A stretch of 64,000 nucleotides of DNA from the NCBI RefSeq assembly GCF_947331465.1, contig NZ_CAMZOK010000003.1, positions 62,001 through 126,000 on the forward strand, written 5' to 3'. Below are positions 16,892 to 26,112 of the stretch, piece by piece (the first letter of the stretch is position 1; every line of letters starts with the position of its first letter). Made by a program: the position numbers and the translations under genes. A model generated the notes under the pieces. That model saw only the letters and a program-made list of their open reading frames with translations, had not been told where the DNA came from and made no database searches. The DNA comes from Shimia sp. Alg240-R146. GTDB taxonomy: Bacteria > Pseudomonadota > Alphaproteobacteria > Rhodobacterales > Rhodobacteraceae.

Positions 16892-18604
16892 TTAAATGAT
16901 TTCGTCCTTGAGACCCTCAGTGGACAACCCTTCAAGCTTGGGCATCAAACTCAGAAGTTCTCGCGTGTAAGCCTCTTTCGGATTTGCAAACAGTTCTTCC
17001 GTCTCGGCCACCTCTACCATCTGACCCTGACGCATCACGCCAACGCGGTCACACATCTGGCGGACAACCGGCAAGTCGTGGCTGATGAACAGCATCGTCA
17101 GGCCCAAATGCTCTTGCAGATCCTTCAGGATATTCAGGATTTGCGCTTGAATAGACACATCCAGGGCCGACGTCGGCTCATCACAAATCAGGAACCGAGG
17201 CTGCGTCGCCAAAGCCCGCGCAATCGAGATCCGCTGACGTTGACCGCCTGAGAACTCGTGCGGGTATTTGCGCCCGGCTTCGGACCCCAACCCAACACGA
17301 TCCAGCAATTCATCCACACGGTGCTGAATGGCGGCGCCTTCCAACAACTTGTGGTGCTTTACCGGCTCGGCAATGATCTCATCCACCCGCATACGCGGGT
17401 TCAGGCTCGAATAAGGATCCTGAAAAATCATCTGGATTTGACGGCGATAGCCTTCAAGATCGCGATTGCTGCTCAACGCAGTCACCTCGGTTTCATCAAA
17501 GGTAATCTTGCCGCCGTTGGTTTCGTAAAGCGTGGCAATCATGCGAGCTACGGTCGACTTGCCTGACCCACTTTCACCAACAACCCCAAAAACCTCGCCA
17601 TCGCGGATATCAAAGCTGACGTTGTCCACTGCTTTGAAATACTTGCGGCGCGACGGGATCAAGGCACCTTTCTGCAAGAAGGTTTTGGTCAGGTTTTCAA
17701 CCTTGAGCAACGTGCCGGATTTGGACGGCTCTGGCTTTTGCCAATTGCGCGCCAGATCATCGATGTGGAACTCGATAGACCGCCCGCCATATGACAGCTG
17801 AGGGAAGCGATGTACCTTTAACGTCGGGCGCGGCACGGCCGCAATCAGCGACTTGGTATAGTCATGCTGCGGATTGCCCATCACCTGCTCAGTCGCGCCG
17901 CTTTCAACGACGGCGCCCTGATACATCACCGTCACTTTGTCGGTGGTATCGGCAATCACACCCATGTCGTGGGTGATCAGGATGACACCGGTCTGCCGCT
18001 CCCGCGCGAGCTCCTTGATCAACTCAAGGATCTGCGCCTGAATGGACACATCAAGCGCCGTTGTCGGCTCGTCCGCAATGATCACATCGGGTTCAGAGCA
18101 CAGCGCCAAGGCGATCACCACGCGCTGCCGCATCCCACCGGAAAATTGGTGCGGATACATGTCGATACGCTCTTCTGGAAGCGGAATGCCAACGCGGTCC
18201 AAAAGCTCAACCGCACGCTTGCGGCTGTCACCTTCGGACAGTTTCAGGTGGAACTGTATGGTTTCAATCAACTGCTGACCAACGGTCAGCAACGGATTCA
18301 GCGACGTCAGCGGGTCCTGAAAGATCATAGATATCTTGGCACCACGCAACGACCGCATGGCTTCAGCATCCCGACCGCTGATAGCTTCTCCCTTAAAGCT
18401 GACTGTGCCGCCCGCGATATGACCGGGACGATCCAGCAGGCCCATGACCGCCGCGCCGATGGTTGATTTACCGGCCCCGGATTCGCCCACAAGCCCGTGA
18501 ATTTCACCCGGTTCAACCGTCAGGTCCGCTTCGTTGACTGCCACAAACACCTTGTGACGGGTCGGAAAATGGACCGACAGGTCTTCAATTGTAAGAAGAG
18601 TCAT
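16892..18604 (-). CDS. ABC transporter ATPase with two nucleotide-binding domains (oligopeptide/nickel type)
   Basis: A 570-residue fusion of two DppD/DppF-like ATPases. The first domain has GESGAGKST, LDRVGIPLPEER and FSGGMRQRVVIALAL; the second has GESGSGKST (about residue 350) and FSGGQRQRISIARAL, each followed by a Walker B (IIADEPTTALD; LICDEPTSALD). Such fusions power family-5 peptide-type importers, which also carry opines, oligosaccharides and glycosides. It is last in a cluster with two binding proteins and two permeases and starts by TAATG overlap with the preceding permease. From context the cargo may be a sulfosugar. Confidence 0.92.
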   Translation of the reverse strand: MTLLTIEDLSVHFPTRHKVFVAVNEADLTVEPGEIHGLVGESGAGKSTIGAAVMGLLDRPGHIAGGTVSFKGEAISGRDAEAMRSLRGAKISMIFQDPLTSLNPLLTVGQQLIETIQFHLKLSEGDSRKRAVELLDRVGIPLPEERIDMYPHQFSGGMRQRVVIALALCSEPDVIIADEPTTALDVSIQAQILELIKELARERQTGVILITHDMGVIADTTDKVTVMYQGAVVESGATEQVMGNPQHDYTKSLIAAVPRPTLKVHRFPQLSYGGRSIEFHIDDLARNWQKPEPSKSGTLLKVENLTKTFLQKGALIPSRRKYFKAVDNVSFDIRDGEVFGVVGESGSGKSTVARMIATLYETNGGKITFDETEVTALSSNRDLEGYRRQIQMIFQDPYSSLNPRMRVDEIIAEPVKHHKLLEGAAIQHRVDELLDRVGLGSEAGRKYPHEFSGGQRQRISIARALATQPRFLICDEPTSALDVSIQAQILNILKDLQEHLGLTMLFISHDLPVVRQMCDRVGVMRQGQMVEVAETEELFANPKEAYTRELLSLMPKLEGLSTEGLKDEII

Positions 18605-19548
18605 TACTGCAACCTCGGATTCAGTGCGTCGCGCAGCCAGTCACCCAGCAAGTTCACCGACAATGCCAGTGACAGAAGGGTGATCGACGGGAACAGGATG
18701 ATCCACCACTCACCGGAGAACAAAAAGCCCTGCCCGATACGGATCAACGTGCCCAACGACGGTTGGGTTGGTGGCGCACCCACACCAAGGAACGACAGCG
18801 TCGCCTCGGCGATGATTGCCAACGCCAGAGAAATCGTCGCGATCACAAGAACCGGCGACAGCACGTTGGGCAGAATGTGGCGCAGCATGATGATGCCTTT
18901 GCCGCGGCCAATCATACGTGCGGCTTGCACATACTCTTTGTCCTTTTCCACAAGTGTCGCACCGCGCACAACGCGGGCAAACTGCACCCAGTCAGACAGA
19001 CCGATGGCAAGGATCAACACCCAGATCGCCATCTTGTCTTGATGCTCAATCGGAGTGATGCCTTTGGCGACCCCGAAAATCAGCATCGCGACCAGAATGG
19101 CAGGAAAGGTCAACTGCACGTCGGCCGCCCGCATGATGATGGTTTCGATCCAGCCACCGACGTAGCCGGCGATCAGACCAAGCGTAATGCCCAGCACCAT
19201 CGCGAAAAGAACCGCTGAGAAACCCACGAAAAGAGAGATGCGCATGCCATAGAGGATGGTCGAGAACACGTCGCGTCCTTGATCATCTGTGCCAAGCCAG
19301 AACACATCACCTGTAAACTCGTTCGCCGCCATAGGCGCCGTAAACCCGTTCATCAGGTTCAAAGAGGCCGGGTCAAACGGGTTATGTGGTGCAATCAACG
19401 GCGCAAAAACGGCGCTCAGAACCAAAAGTGCCACCACCAATGCCGACACAACAGCAACCGGAGTTCGACGGAATTTATAGGCAAAGTCGCTATCCCAAGC
19501 GCGGGCAAACATGGATTTTGGGGCAGATTGAGAGGTTTGGTCGGACAT
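18604..19548 (-). CDS. ABC transporter permease (DppC family)
   Basis: A 314-residue inner-membrane permease with the N-terminal extension and six membrane segments of the DppC family. The ATPase-contact loop reads ARMIGRGKGIIMLRHILPNV, and GTDDQGRDVFSTILYGMR is the typical family opening. The ATG at 19548 overlaps the stop of the partner permease (TGATG), so the two are made together as the heterodimeric channel. Confidence 0.9.
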   Translation of the reverse strand: MSDQTSQSAPKSMFARAWDSDFAYKFRRTPVAVVSALVVALLVLSAVFAPLIAPHNPFDPASLNLMNGFTAPMAANEFTGDVFWLGTDDQGRDVFSTILYGMRISLFVGFSAVLFAMVLGITLGLIAGYVGGWIETIIMRAADVQLTFPAILVAMLIFGVAKGITPIEHQDKMAIWVLILAIGLSDWVQFARVVRGATLVEKDKEYVQAARMIGRGKGIIMLRHILPNVLSPVLVIATISLALAIIAEATLSFLGVGAPPTQPSLGTLIRIGQGFLFSGEWWIILFPSITLLSLALSVNLLGDWLRDALNPRLQ

Positions 19549-20528
19549 CACTTCGCCCCCTTCTGGTCAACGCGCAAGCGCGGGTCGATGGCAAAATACA
19601 ACAGGTCAACGATCAGGTTGATGCCAACAAACATCACTGAAATCAGCATCAGATAGGCGGCCATCACAGGGATGTCGACAAACTGGATCGCGTTGATGAA
19701 CAACAGGCCAACACCGGGCCATTGAAACACGGTCTCGGTGATGATCGCGAAGGCAATGATCGACCCGAGCTGAAGTCCCGTCACAGTGATCACCGGAACC
19801 AACGTGTTCTTTAACGCATGGCGGAAATTCACTGACCGCTCTTTCAAGCCGCGCGCGCGGGCAAACCGGATGTAATCCTGACGTAGAACTTCGAGCATTT
19901 CAGACCGCACCAGCCGCATAATCAGCGTCATTTGGTAAAGCCCGAGTGTAATCGCCGGAAGGATTAGCGCCTTGAGACCGCTTGCGGTCAAAAAGCCAGT
20001 GCTCCACCAGCCTATGTGCACCACGTCTCCCCTGCCAAAGGACGGAAGCCATCCTAACTCCACTGCGAACAAGTAGATTAAAAGGATACCTATGAGGAAG
20101 GTGGGCAGCGAGACCCCGATCAACGAGACCGACATGATCATATTGGCCATAAATCCGTCGCGTCGGATCGCGGTAAACACGCCAAGCCCAATCCCGATCG
20201 TAATGGCAAAAAACCCGCTCACAGCGGCCAGTTCCAGAGTTGCGGGTGCACGTTCCACCAGAATGGTCGACACCGGACGCCCCTGACGATAGCTGACGCC
20301 AAAGTTACCTTCGGCAGCGCCTTTCAGGAATTTCACGTATTGAACCGGAAACGGTTGATCCAAACCAAGTTCGGTGCGCAGTCGCGCGATGTCCGCATCT
20401 GTGCGTTCCTGACCCAACATATTGTCGATCGGATCGCCCACAAAACGGAACATGCTGAAGGCGACAAGCCCCACGATCAGCAAGACCAACGCAGATTGGA
20501 AGACTCTGCGAACAACAAAAGTCAGCAT
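19548..20528 (-). CDS. ABC transporter permease (DppB family)
   Basis: A 326-residue permease with six membrane segments and the DppB-type start (MLTFVVRRVFQSALVLLIVG). The coupling loop is IRFARARGLKERSVNFRHAL. It follows the second binding-protein gene after about 100 bases containing a long hairpin, and it overlaps the DppC-type gene. Confidence 0.9.
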   Translation of the reverse strand: MLTFVVRRVFQSALVLLIVGLVAFSMFRFVGDPIDNMLGQERTDADIARLRTELGLDQPFPVQYVKFLKGAAEGNFGVSYRQGRPVSTILVERAPATLELAAVSGFFAITIGIGLGVFTAIRRDGFMANMIMSVSLIGVSLPTFLIGILLIYLFAVELGWLPSFGRGDVVHIGWWSTGFLTASGLKALILPAITLGLYQMTLIMRLVRSEMLEVLRQDYIRFARARGLKERSVNFRHALKNTLVPVITVTGLQLGSIIAFAIITETVFQWPGVGLLFINAIQFVDIPVMAAYLMLISVMFVGINLIVDLLYFAIDPRLRVDQKGAK

Positions 20529-20546
20529 TTTTTGCCCCTCTTTTTA

Positions 20547-20588
20547 GGCGGTCTCCCTTGATGCCTTTGCAGACAAAGGTCAACCGCC
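20547..20588 (-). other. Intercistronic hairpin between binding-protein and permease genes
   Basis: Nested pairing GGCGG...CCGCC, TTGA...TCAA and CCTTTG-CAGA-CAAAGG forms a long interrupted stem in the gap between the binding-protein and DppB genes. It probably protects the binding-protein message or reduces read-through. Confidence 0.45.
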
Positions 20589-20634
20589 CCCATGCATTAC
20601 GGGCACAGATTTTTAGGAAATTTTCCGTAACACT

Positions 20635-22200
20635 TTAGTTAACGCTCACCCACCGAAGGATGAAGAAGTTGTCAGGGCGTTGAGTTAGCGAGATATTCTG
20701 GCCGGTACCCCAAACAAGCGGCTGTACATACATCGGAACATAAGCCGTTTCGTCCTGCATGATTTGAGCGGCTTCGTCCAACATGGCCTGACGTTTTGTG
20801 GCGTCGATCTCGGACTGGATCATTGGCAGCAACGCGTCGATTCTGGCGTTGGAGTACCCTGCAAAATTCCAGCTGCCCAACTTCTTTTCTTTGTTGGGGG
20901 TCGACGCCAGAAAACGAATTGGGTGCTCTGCATCAAATGTGCCCGGCGACCAACCCAACAGGTACATGTCGTAGTTGTCCGCCCGCAATTCAGGCCAGTA
21001 GTTCTGCACCGGCATCGCATCAAGCTGTGCCATCATTCCGACTTGTGCCAACATCGACGTCACGGCCTGACAAACCGCCTCGTCGTTCAAATAGCGGTTA
21101 TTTGGACACTTCAGGCCAAAGCTGAACCCATCAGGATACCCGGCCTCTGCCAAAAGCGCCTTTGCTTTGGCTTGGTCAAACGCTGGACGGTCCGCATTGG
21201 CGTTGGAATAGCCACGCATCGCAGGGCTCACCAACTGGCTCGCCGGCTCGGCATTGCCTCGCATGATGGTCTTCAGAATAGCAGGAACATTGACCGCGTG
21301 CGAAACTGCGGCACGCACGCGCGCGTCTTTGAACGGGTTTGGCTTGCCTTCGTCATCGCCGTATTTCAACACGTCGCTTTCCTGTGCCATGCCAAGCATG
21401 ATCACGCGCGCCTCGATGCCGCGAATGACTTGCACATCGCCTGATCCCGCCAGACGCTCTGCGTCCTGGATCGGCACAGGGTTGATCATGTCCACATCCC
21501 CAGACAAGAGCGCCGCCACGGCCGTTGCGGGGTTTTGAACGGGTGTGAATTCGGCGCGGGTGATGTTGTGTTCCACCTCACCCCACCATCCGGTGTGCGG
21601 CACCAATTCCGTACGCAAGCCCGGCTCGCGTTCAGACACCATGAAGGCGCCGGTGCCGTTGGCGTTCAGCGTCGCATAATTCCCGTTCTCCTTGTCCGGA
21701 AGCGCAGCTTCGTTGGCCTCAGCCCAACCTTTGTCCACCATCATCCAATTGGCGATGCTGTCAGGAAAAATCGGGTTCGGCGCTTTGGTCAGGATGTCCA
21801 CTGTGTAGGCATCTACCACCTTGACGTCCGACACTGGCGAGAACCAGCTGCGGGTGTCAGACACCTCGTTGGAGGCGCGCTGATAGGAAAACAGCACATC
21901 TTCGGCGTCAAAGCTGCTGCCATCGTGGAACGTCACCCCTTCACGCAGGATAAACCGCCAGCCCTCGCCATTCCCAATCGGTTCCCAGCTGGTCGCCAAC
22001 GCAGGTTCAATCGACATATCCTTGCCGCGGCGCACAAGCCCTTCATAGACATTGTTCAAAAAGCCCAGAACCGGGGCAGAGTTGACCGCATGCGGGTCCA
22101 TAGTTTGCGGATCGGTTGTACCAGCCCACTTAAACTCTTCGGCCAAAACCGGGCCGCCCAAAGCGGAAGCCACCGCCAAAATACTCAAAGCGCGTTTCAT
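20635..22200 (-). CDS. ABC transporter substrate-binding protein, family 5 (DppA-like), copy 1
   Basis: A 521-residue secreted binding protein with a signal peptide (MKRALSILAVASALGGPVLA) and the family-5 hallmarks DPQTMDPHAVNSAPVLGFL and REGVTFHDGSSFDAEDV. It is clearly related to the neighbouring binding protein (shared DAVNSAPV/HAQNEGPT-type N-terminus, ANGTGAFMVSEREP versus ANGTGPYVLVSREP, MAQ-D-M-P near the C-terminus), so the two arose by duplication. It likely delivers a glycoside or oligosaccharide rather than peptides, judged only from the catabolic genes beside it. Confidence 0.88.
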   Translation of the reverse strand: MKRALSILAVASALGGPVLAEEFKWAGTTDPQTMDPHAVNSAPVLGFLNNVYEGLVRRGKDMSIEPALATSWEPIGNGEGWRFILREGVTFHDGSSFDAEDVLFSYQRASNEVSDTRSWFSPVSDVKVVDAYTVDILTKAPNPIFPDSIANWMMVDKGWAEANEAALPDKENGNYATLNANGTGAFMVSEREPGLRTELVPHTGWWGEVEHNITRAEFTPVQNPATAVAALLSGDVDMINPVPIQDAERLAGSGDVQVIRGIEARVIMLGMAQESDVLKYGDDEGKPNPFKDARVRAAVSHAVNVPAILKTIMRGNAEPASQLVSPAMRGYSNANADRPAFDQAKAKALLAEAGYPDGFSFGLKCPNNRYLNDEAVCQAVTSMLAQVGMMAQLDAMPVQNYWPELRADNYDMYLLGWSPGTFDAEHPIRFLASTPNKEKKLGSWNFAGYSNARIDALLPMIQSEIDATKRQAMLDEAAQIMQDETAYVPMYVQPLVWGTGQNISLTQRPDNFFILRWVSVN

Positions 22201-22290
22201 ATTTATTCCCCTTAAATTGGGGCGTCGGCGCGGCCCCTGTTCGGCTCGCGCGCGCCCTCTGCCGTTAACCTTCTCACAAAGATCAACGCA

Positions 22291-22330
22291 AAAGCAAAAG
22301 AAAACCCCGCGCCAAGGAACTGGCGCGAGG
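22291..22330 (-). terminator. Terminator/attenuator after the first-transcribed binding-protein gene
   Basis: On the minus strand CGCGCCA / TGGCGCG (22308-22314 with 22321-22327) is extended by two C-G pairs across one mismatch and is followed by GGGGTTTTCTTTTGC. It lies 26 bases past the stop at 22356 and would let the binding protein be made in excess. Confidence 0.6.
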
Positions 22331-22355
22331 TCAAAGATTGCGGCTGCATCACAGA

Positions 22356-23936
22356 TTAGTTCAGTGTGAAATACTTGAACTTTGCGGTGTCGTCAGGCGC
22401 AACAATTGTGTCAACCTTGGACGACATACCCCAGTTCAGCACCTGGTGGTGAATTGGGATATAGAGCTGCTCGTCCTGCACAACAGTCCAGATCTCGTTG
22501 ATCATCATGTTGCGTTTTTCCAGGTCGGTTTCGCTGGCAAGTGCCTCGATTTTCGCATCCAGATCGGTGTCGCTGAAACGTGTGCCATTCCAGGAACCAT
22601 ACTTTTCGCCTTTGGTGTGGGCGAGGAAGTTGAACACATACTCGGAGTCATAAGTGGGAACACCCCAACCCAGCATGTAGAAGTCGGTTTCGAGGTTGTT
22701 GATCAGCGGGAAGTGCTGCGCTTTGGGCTTCGCATCCAGGTTCACTGTTACGCCAATGCGCGCCAACATACCAACCGACGCCTGACAGATCGCTTCATCG
22801 TTGATGTAACGGTCGTTCGGGCAGTTCAACGTGATGGAGAAACCATCTGCAAAGCCTGCCTCAGCCATCAGCGCCTTGGCGCCTTCGACGTCAGTTTTGG
22901 ACGAGCTGTCCATGGCTTCGTTCCAGCCGTTCACGAACGGAGGCGCGATCATGCCAGCAGGAGCTGACTGGCCACGCATCACAACTTTTTGGATGGCAAC
23001 GCGGTCGATTGCCATCGACATCGCCTGACGCACGCGCACGTCCGACATCGGGTTGATGCCGTCCACGTTGTCACCTGCGATGTCTTCTGCGGCTTGGTTC
23101 ATGCCAAAGAAAATCACACGGTTCTGAGGTGCGGTACGCACTTCCAGACCGTCGGTGCCTGCAACACGACCCAAATCCTGAACCGGAACGTCTTGAATGA
23201 AATCAACTTCGCCAGACAACATCGCTGCAACGCGGGTCGCGGCGTTCTGGATCGGGGTATAGATCACTTCGGTGACTTCCATCGGGAACTCGTCTTTGCC
23301 CCAATAGTTGTCGTTGATTTTCATGACGGTCTTCACGTCGGGCTCGCGGCTGACCAGAACATATGGGCCGGTACCGTTTGCGTTTTTGGCCGCAAACGTG
23401 TCTTCGCCGCCTTCATAGTCCTGAACTTTGACCGCGCCATTGGCCTCTGCCCAACCTTTGTCCATGATGAACATGTTGGTCAGGTTGTTGGCCATGATCG
23501 GGTTCGGACCGTTGGTCTCAATCTCGATGGTGTATTTGCCGGTTGCGCGAACTTCTTTCACGGATGCCAGCAGTTCCTTGTAGTCGGAATCTTCGGTCAT
23601 CGCGCGGTCGAGGCTGAATTTCACGTCTTCGCTGTCAAATTCGGCACCATCGTGGAAGGTCACGCCTTCGCGCAGTGTGAATTCCCAAACGTTGGGGTTG
23701 TCAGCAGACGGGCCCCAGTCGGTGGCGAGCGCAGGCACCATGGCACCGGTCATATCGCGCATTACCAGCGGCTCCATGATCTGATGCGCGAGGGCCGATG
23801 TTGGGCCTTCGTTTTGTGCGTGTGGATCAAGTGTCAGCGCGTCACCCGCACGCGCCCAGCGCAGCGTCTCGGCTTGCGCCATCATTGGCATCGCCATCAG
23901 AGCGGCGGTTGCCAGAAGTGTGGACTTAAATGTCAC
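22356..23936 (-). CDS. ABC transporter substrate-binding protein, family 5 (DppA-like), copy 2
   Basis: A 526-residue secreted binding protein. I place the start at a GTG (23936), preceded by GGGGAG at 8 bases, which gives a clean signal peptide (MTFKSTLLATAALMAM to AQA); the longer frame to 23993 has no ribosome site and a charged leader. Family-5 motifs: DALTLDPHAQNEGPTSALAH and LREGVTFHDGAEF. It is the first gene of the importer set, behind a terminator and a 16-base palindrome. Two binding proteins for one permease pair suggest two related ligands, for example a free sugar and its glycoside. Confidence 0.88.
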   Translation of the reverse strand: MTFKSTLLATAALMAMPMMAQAETLRWARAGDALTLDPHAQNEGPTSALAHQIMEPLVMRDMTGAMVPALATDWGPSADNPNVWEFTLREGVTFHDGAEFDSEDVKFSLDRAMTEDSDYKELLASVKEVRATGKYTIEIETNGPNPIMANNLTNMFIMDKGWAEANGAVKVQDYEGGEDTFAAKNANGTGPYVLVSREPDVKTVMKINDNYWGKDEFPMEVTEVIYTPIQNAATRVAAMLSGEVDFIQDVPVQDLGRVAGTDGLEVRTAPQNRVIFFGMNQAAEDIAGDNVDGINPMSDVRVRQAMSMAIDRVAIQKVVMRGQSAPAGMIAPPFVNGWNEAMDSSSKTDVEGAKALMAEAGFADGFSITLNCPNDRYINDEAICQASVGMLARIGVTVNLDAKPKAQHFPLINNLETDFYMLGWGVPTYDSEYVFNFLAHTKGEKYGSWNGTRFSDTDLDAKIEALASETDLEKRNMMINEIWTVVQDEQLYIPIHHQVLNWGMSSKVDTIVAPDDTAKFKYFTLN

Positions 23937-24007
23937 GTTAAGTACTCCCCTACTTTTGTGATTGTGGCGGGATGATCCACGGACTGCGCGCAATTGACAA
24001 GCCCCTT

Positions 24008-24023
24008 CTGAACAATTGTTCAG
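24008..24023. promoter_or_regulatory. Perfect 16-base palindrome before the importer genes
   Basis: CTGAACAATTGTTCAG is perfectly self-complementary and lies about 70 bases upstream of the binding-protein start, on the promoter side of a terminator. It is a likely operator. I see no second copy in the window; its regulator is unknown. Confidence 0.5.
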
Positions 24024-24069
24024 GTCTTCTTACGGAAACCACCTCAAGATGTTGAATTCAAATAACAAA

Positions 24070-24093
24070 GGGCGCGCCACAACGGACGCGCCC
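24070..24093 (-). terminator. Terminator after the decarboxylase subunits
   Basis: GGGCGCG / CGCGCCC, with inner CC/GG pairing, 24 bases after the stop at 24117. The minus strand continues TTTGTTATTTG; the plus strand continues AAGGTTTTTT. It divides the catabolic genes from the importer genes. Confidence 0.65.
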
Positions 24094-24116
24094 AAGGTTT
24101 TTTCTGTGTCAAAAGG

Positions 24117-24671
24117 TTAACGCCGCACTTCTTCCATAAACCGCTCGCGGATCACGATCGGGTTGGTTTTGATGACCGGAACCTTAACGTTTCCGCTTTC
24201 GCATTTGGAGACGATGATTGTCATCTGATCCGAAGCAATCGCGTCCTCAACAGCTTTTGCGGTGTCCTCGGCAGAAACCGTCAAAACGGTCTCCGCGCCG
24301 CAAGCTTTGGCCACAGCCGCCAGATCGGTGTTCATACCGGCATAGGTCGGCTGATCACCGGTTGAGCCATATGACCCGTTGTCGATGATCAGGAGTGTAA
24401 AGTTGCCTTGGGCGTTGTTGCCAATCGTCGCCAGCGTCCCAAGGTTGGTCAGAACCGACCCGTCGCCATCAATCGCAATGACAGGTTTGTCCTGTGCTGC
24501 CGCCAGCCCAAGACCGATTGAAGAAGCCAGCCCCATCGTGCCCAGCATGTAAAAGTTGGACGCGCGATCATCCAGCGCATGCAGCTCTTGGCTTGGTGCG
24601 CCGATATTACAGACCACAAGGTGCTCGCTGATCAATGGAATCAGGGTTTTGAATACGTCGTTGCGGATCAT
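24117..24671 (-). CDS. comE: Sulfopyruvate decarboxylase-type enzyme, beta subunit (ThDP-binding)
   Basis: A 184-residue protein corresponding to the C-terminal ThDP-binding half of 2-oxoacid decarboxylases. The cofactor motif runs from GDGSVLTNLGTLATIGNN to NGSYGSTG. As a separate subunit next to an alpha partner it matches ComDE sulfopyruvate decarboxylase, which converts 3-sulfopyruvate to sulfoacetaldehyde and CO2; phosphonopyruvate decarboxylase is the near alternative. Its ATG overlaps the alpha stop (ATGA). Upstream genes for a hydroxyacid dehydrogenase and aldehyde dehydrogenase favour the C3-sulfonate reading over phosphonates, as no phosphonate gene is present. Confidence 0.8.
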   Translation of the reverse strand: MIRNDVFKTLIPLISEHLVVCNIGAPSQELHALDDRASNFYMLGTMGLASSIGLGLAAAQDKPVIAIDGDGSVLTNLGTLATIGNNAQGNFTLLIIDNGSYGSTGDQPTYAGMNTDLAAVAKACGAETVLTVSAEDTAKAVEDAIASDQMTIIVSKCESGNVKVPVIKTNPIVIRERFMEEVRR

Positions 24672-25174
24672 GCGGAGGCCCTCCAGAAAGATGCATCACA
24701 CAAGATCGCCACCGGCTTACTCGCCATTTGGCAATATTCCAGAATACCCGGCAGCTCGGCTGCGTCTTCGGGTTTGTGGAAGTGATACGTCGGGATGTGC
24801 ATCTGGTTCAGGATCGCCTTGGTGTGCAGCGCCATCTCCACCTGACAAGCCACCGGCTCGCCCACTTCACCTCGATAGGAAATCAGCATCGGCAGCGGGA
24901 TCTGATAAAACTGGATCAACGTCGCCAGCGTGTTCACAACCACACCAAGTGCTGTGTTTTGCATAACGATGGCGGGTTTCATGCCGCCCATATAGGCACC
25001 GGCGCAAAGCCCCATGCCTTCGTCTTCTTTGTTGGATGGCATGTGCATGATTTCCGGTGTCTCTTCCAAGACCTCGATCACGCCTGCCAGTTGTTTGCAC
25101 GGCACCGAGGTGATGTACTCAATCCCCGCCGCCTTCAGATCCTCCACGATCTGTTTGTCCATTCCTGTCGCCAT
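24668..25174 (-). CDS. comD: Sulfopyruvate decarboxylase-type enzyme, alpha subunit
   Basis: A 168-residue protein matching the N-terminal half of ThDP decarboxylases, with VPCKQL near the start and the catalytic-Glu region NKEDEGMGLCAGAYMGG followed by MQNTALGVVVNTLATL and LISYRGEVGEP, as in ComD. Of three possible ATGs I use 25174 because GGGAGG precedes it; 25186 and 25162 are alternatives. It overlaps the beta subunit gene. With it, it should form the alpha/beta heteromer that decarboxylates a 3-substituted pyruvate made by the dehydrogenase encoded just upstream. Confidence 0.8.
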   Translation of the reverse strand: MATGMDKQIVEDLKAAGIEYITSVPCKQLAGVIEVLEETPEIMHMPSNKEDEGMGLCAGAYMGGMKPAIVMQNTALGVVVNTLATLIQFYQIPLPMLISYRGEVGEPVACQVEMALHTKAILNQMHIPTYHFHKPEDAAELPGILEYCQMASKPVAILCDASFWRASA

Positions 25175-25194
25175 GTTTCCTCCCATTTCCTTCC

Positions 25195-26112
25195 CTATTT
25201 GAGCCGGTCAAGCACCAGATCTGCGATCAAAGCACTCACCCGCACGTTGCTGTCCTGCGTCACACCCGCAATGTGTGGCGTCAGGATCAGGTTCTTGATG
25301 GTCTTAAATTTCTCGGCTGCCGCTTGCGTCAAAGGCTCGGTCTCAAATACATCCAACGCCGCGCCCGCGATATGGCCTGACGCCATGGCCGCCACCAACG
25401 CCGCCTCATCCACAACGCCACCGCGTGCCGCATTGATCAGAACCGCGCCTTCTTGCATCTGCGCAAGCGTGTCTGCGTTGATCATGTGACGCGTGTCTTC
25501 GGTCAGTGGCACATGCAGGCTCACGACATCGGCTTTGGCCAAAACATCAGCAATCTCGCCTTGCGTCGCATTGGCCCAAGCCTTGTGATCTGCGGGCAAA
25601 AACGGGTCATAGGCGATGATCGACATGCCCATTGCCCGCGCCAGATCCGCTGTCGCCTGCGCATTCGCACCAAAGCCCAACAAACCCATCACGCGCCCAC
25701 CAACTTCACGACCCGAACAGGCGGCACGCGGCCAATCGCCGGCAAACATCGCGTCCTGCGCCTGATAGGCATCGCGCAGCAAAACCAGCGTGTTGGTTAC
25801 GACGTACTCCGCCACCGACAACGTATTTGCGCCCAGCGCTGGCATCACCTCAACACCGCGCGCCTTACAGGCATCCAGATCGATATTATCCAGCCCGACG
25901 CCCAAGCGGCCCACACATTTCAAATTCGGTGCGGAGTCCAAAAGCGCGGCGGTGACCTGTGTGCGGTTGCGCACGATCAGCGCCTGCACACCCGCCATAT
26001 GCGCTGGAATATCCACCTGTGCATCCGCAAGCTCCGGCGCATAGGTTGTGGCGTGGGCGGCGCTCAACCGCCCCACTGCCGTATCATCCATGAACTCGGT
26101 GATCAGGATCAT
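25195..26112 (-). CDS. D-isomer-specific 2-hydroxyacid dehydrogenase, (S)-sulfolactate dehydrogenase-like
   Basis: A 305-residue NAD-dependent dehydrogenase of the SerA/GhrB family. It has a Rossmann region GLLGFGANAQATA (third Gly replaced by Ala), catalytic Arg in INAARGGVVDE, Glu in DVFETEPL and His in LTPHIAGVT. SlcC, the known (S)-3-sulfolactate dehydrogenase, belongs here and makes sulfopyruvate, the substrate of the decarboxylase encoded next. The ATG at 26112 overlaps the aldehyde dehydrogenase stop (TGATG). Phosphoglycerate-type activity cannot be excluded from sequence alone, but no serine biosynthesis genes accompany it. Confidence 0.8.
   Translation of the reverse strand: MILITEFMDDTAVGRLSAAHATTYAPELADAQVDIPAHMAGVQALIVRNRTQVTAALLDSAPNLKCVGRLGVGLDNIDLDACKARGVEVMPALGANTLSVAEYVVTNTLVLLRDAYQAQDAMFAGDWPRAACSGREVGGRVMGLLGFGANAQATADLARAMGMSIIAYDPFLPADHKAWANATQGEIADVLAKADVVSLHVPLTEDTRHMINADTLAQMQEGAVLINAARGGVVDEAALVAAMASGHIAGAALDVFETEPLTQAAAEKFKTIKNLILTPHIAGVTQDSNVRVSALIADLVLDRLK

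Noticed and set aside
22989-23975. 328-codon plus-strand frame
   Set aside because: Antisense of the binding-protein gene, His/Arg-rich, no ribosome site.
24117-25174. Phosphonopyruvate decarboxylase as the function of the split ThDP enzyme
   Set aside because: No phosphonate gene is near, and a hydroxyacid dehydrogenase and aldehyde dehydrogenase precede it; sulfopyruvate fits better, though not proven.
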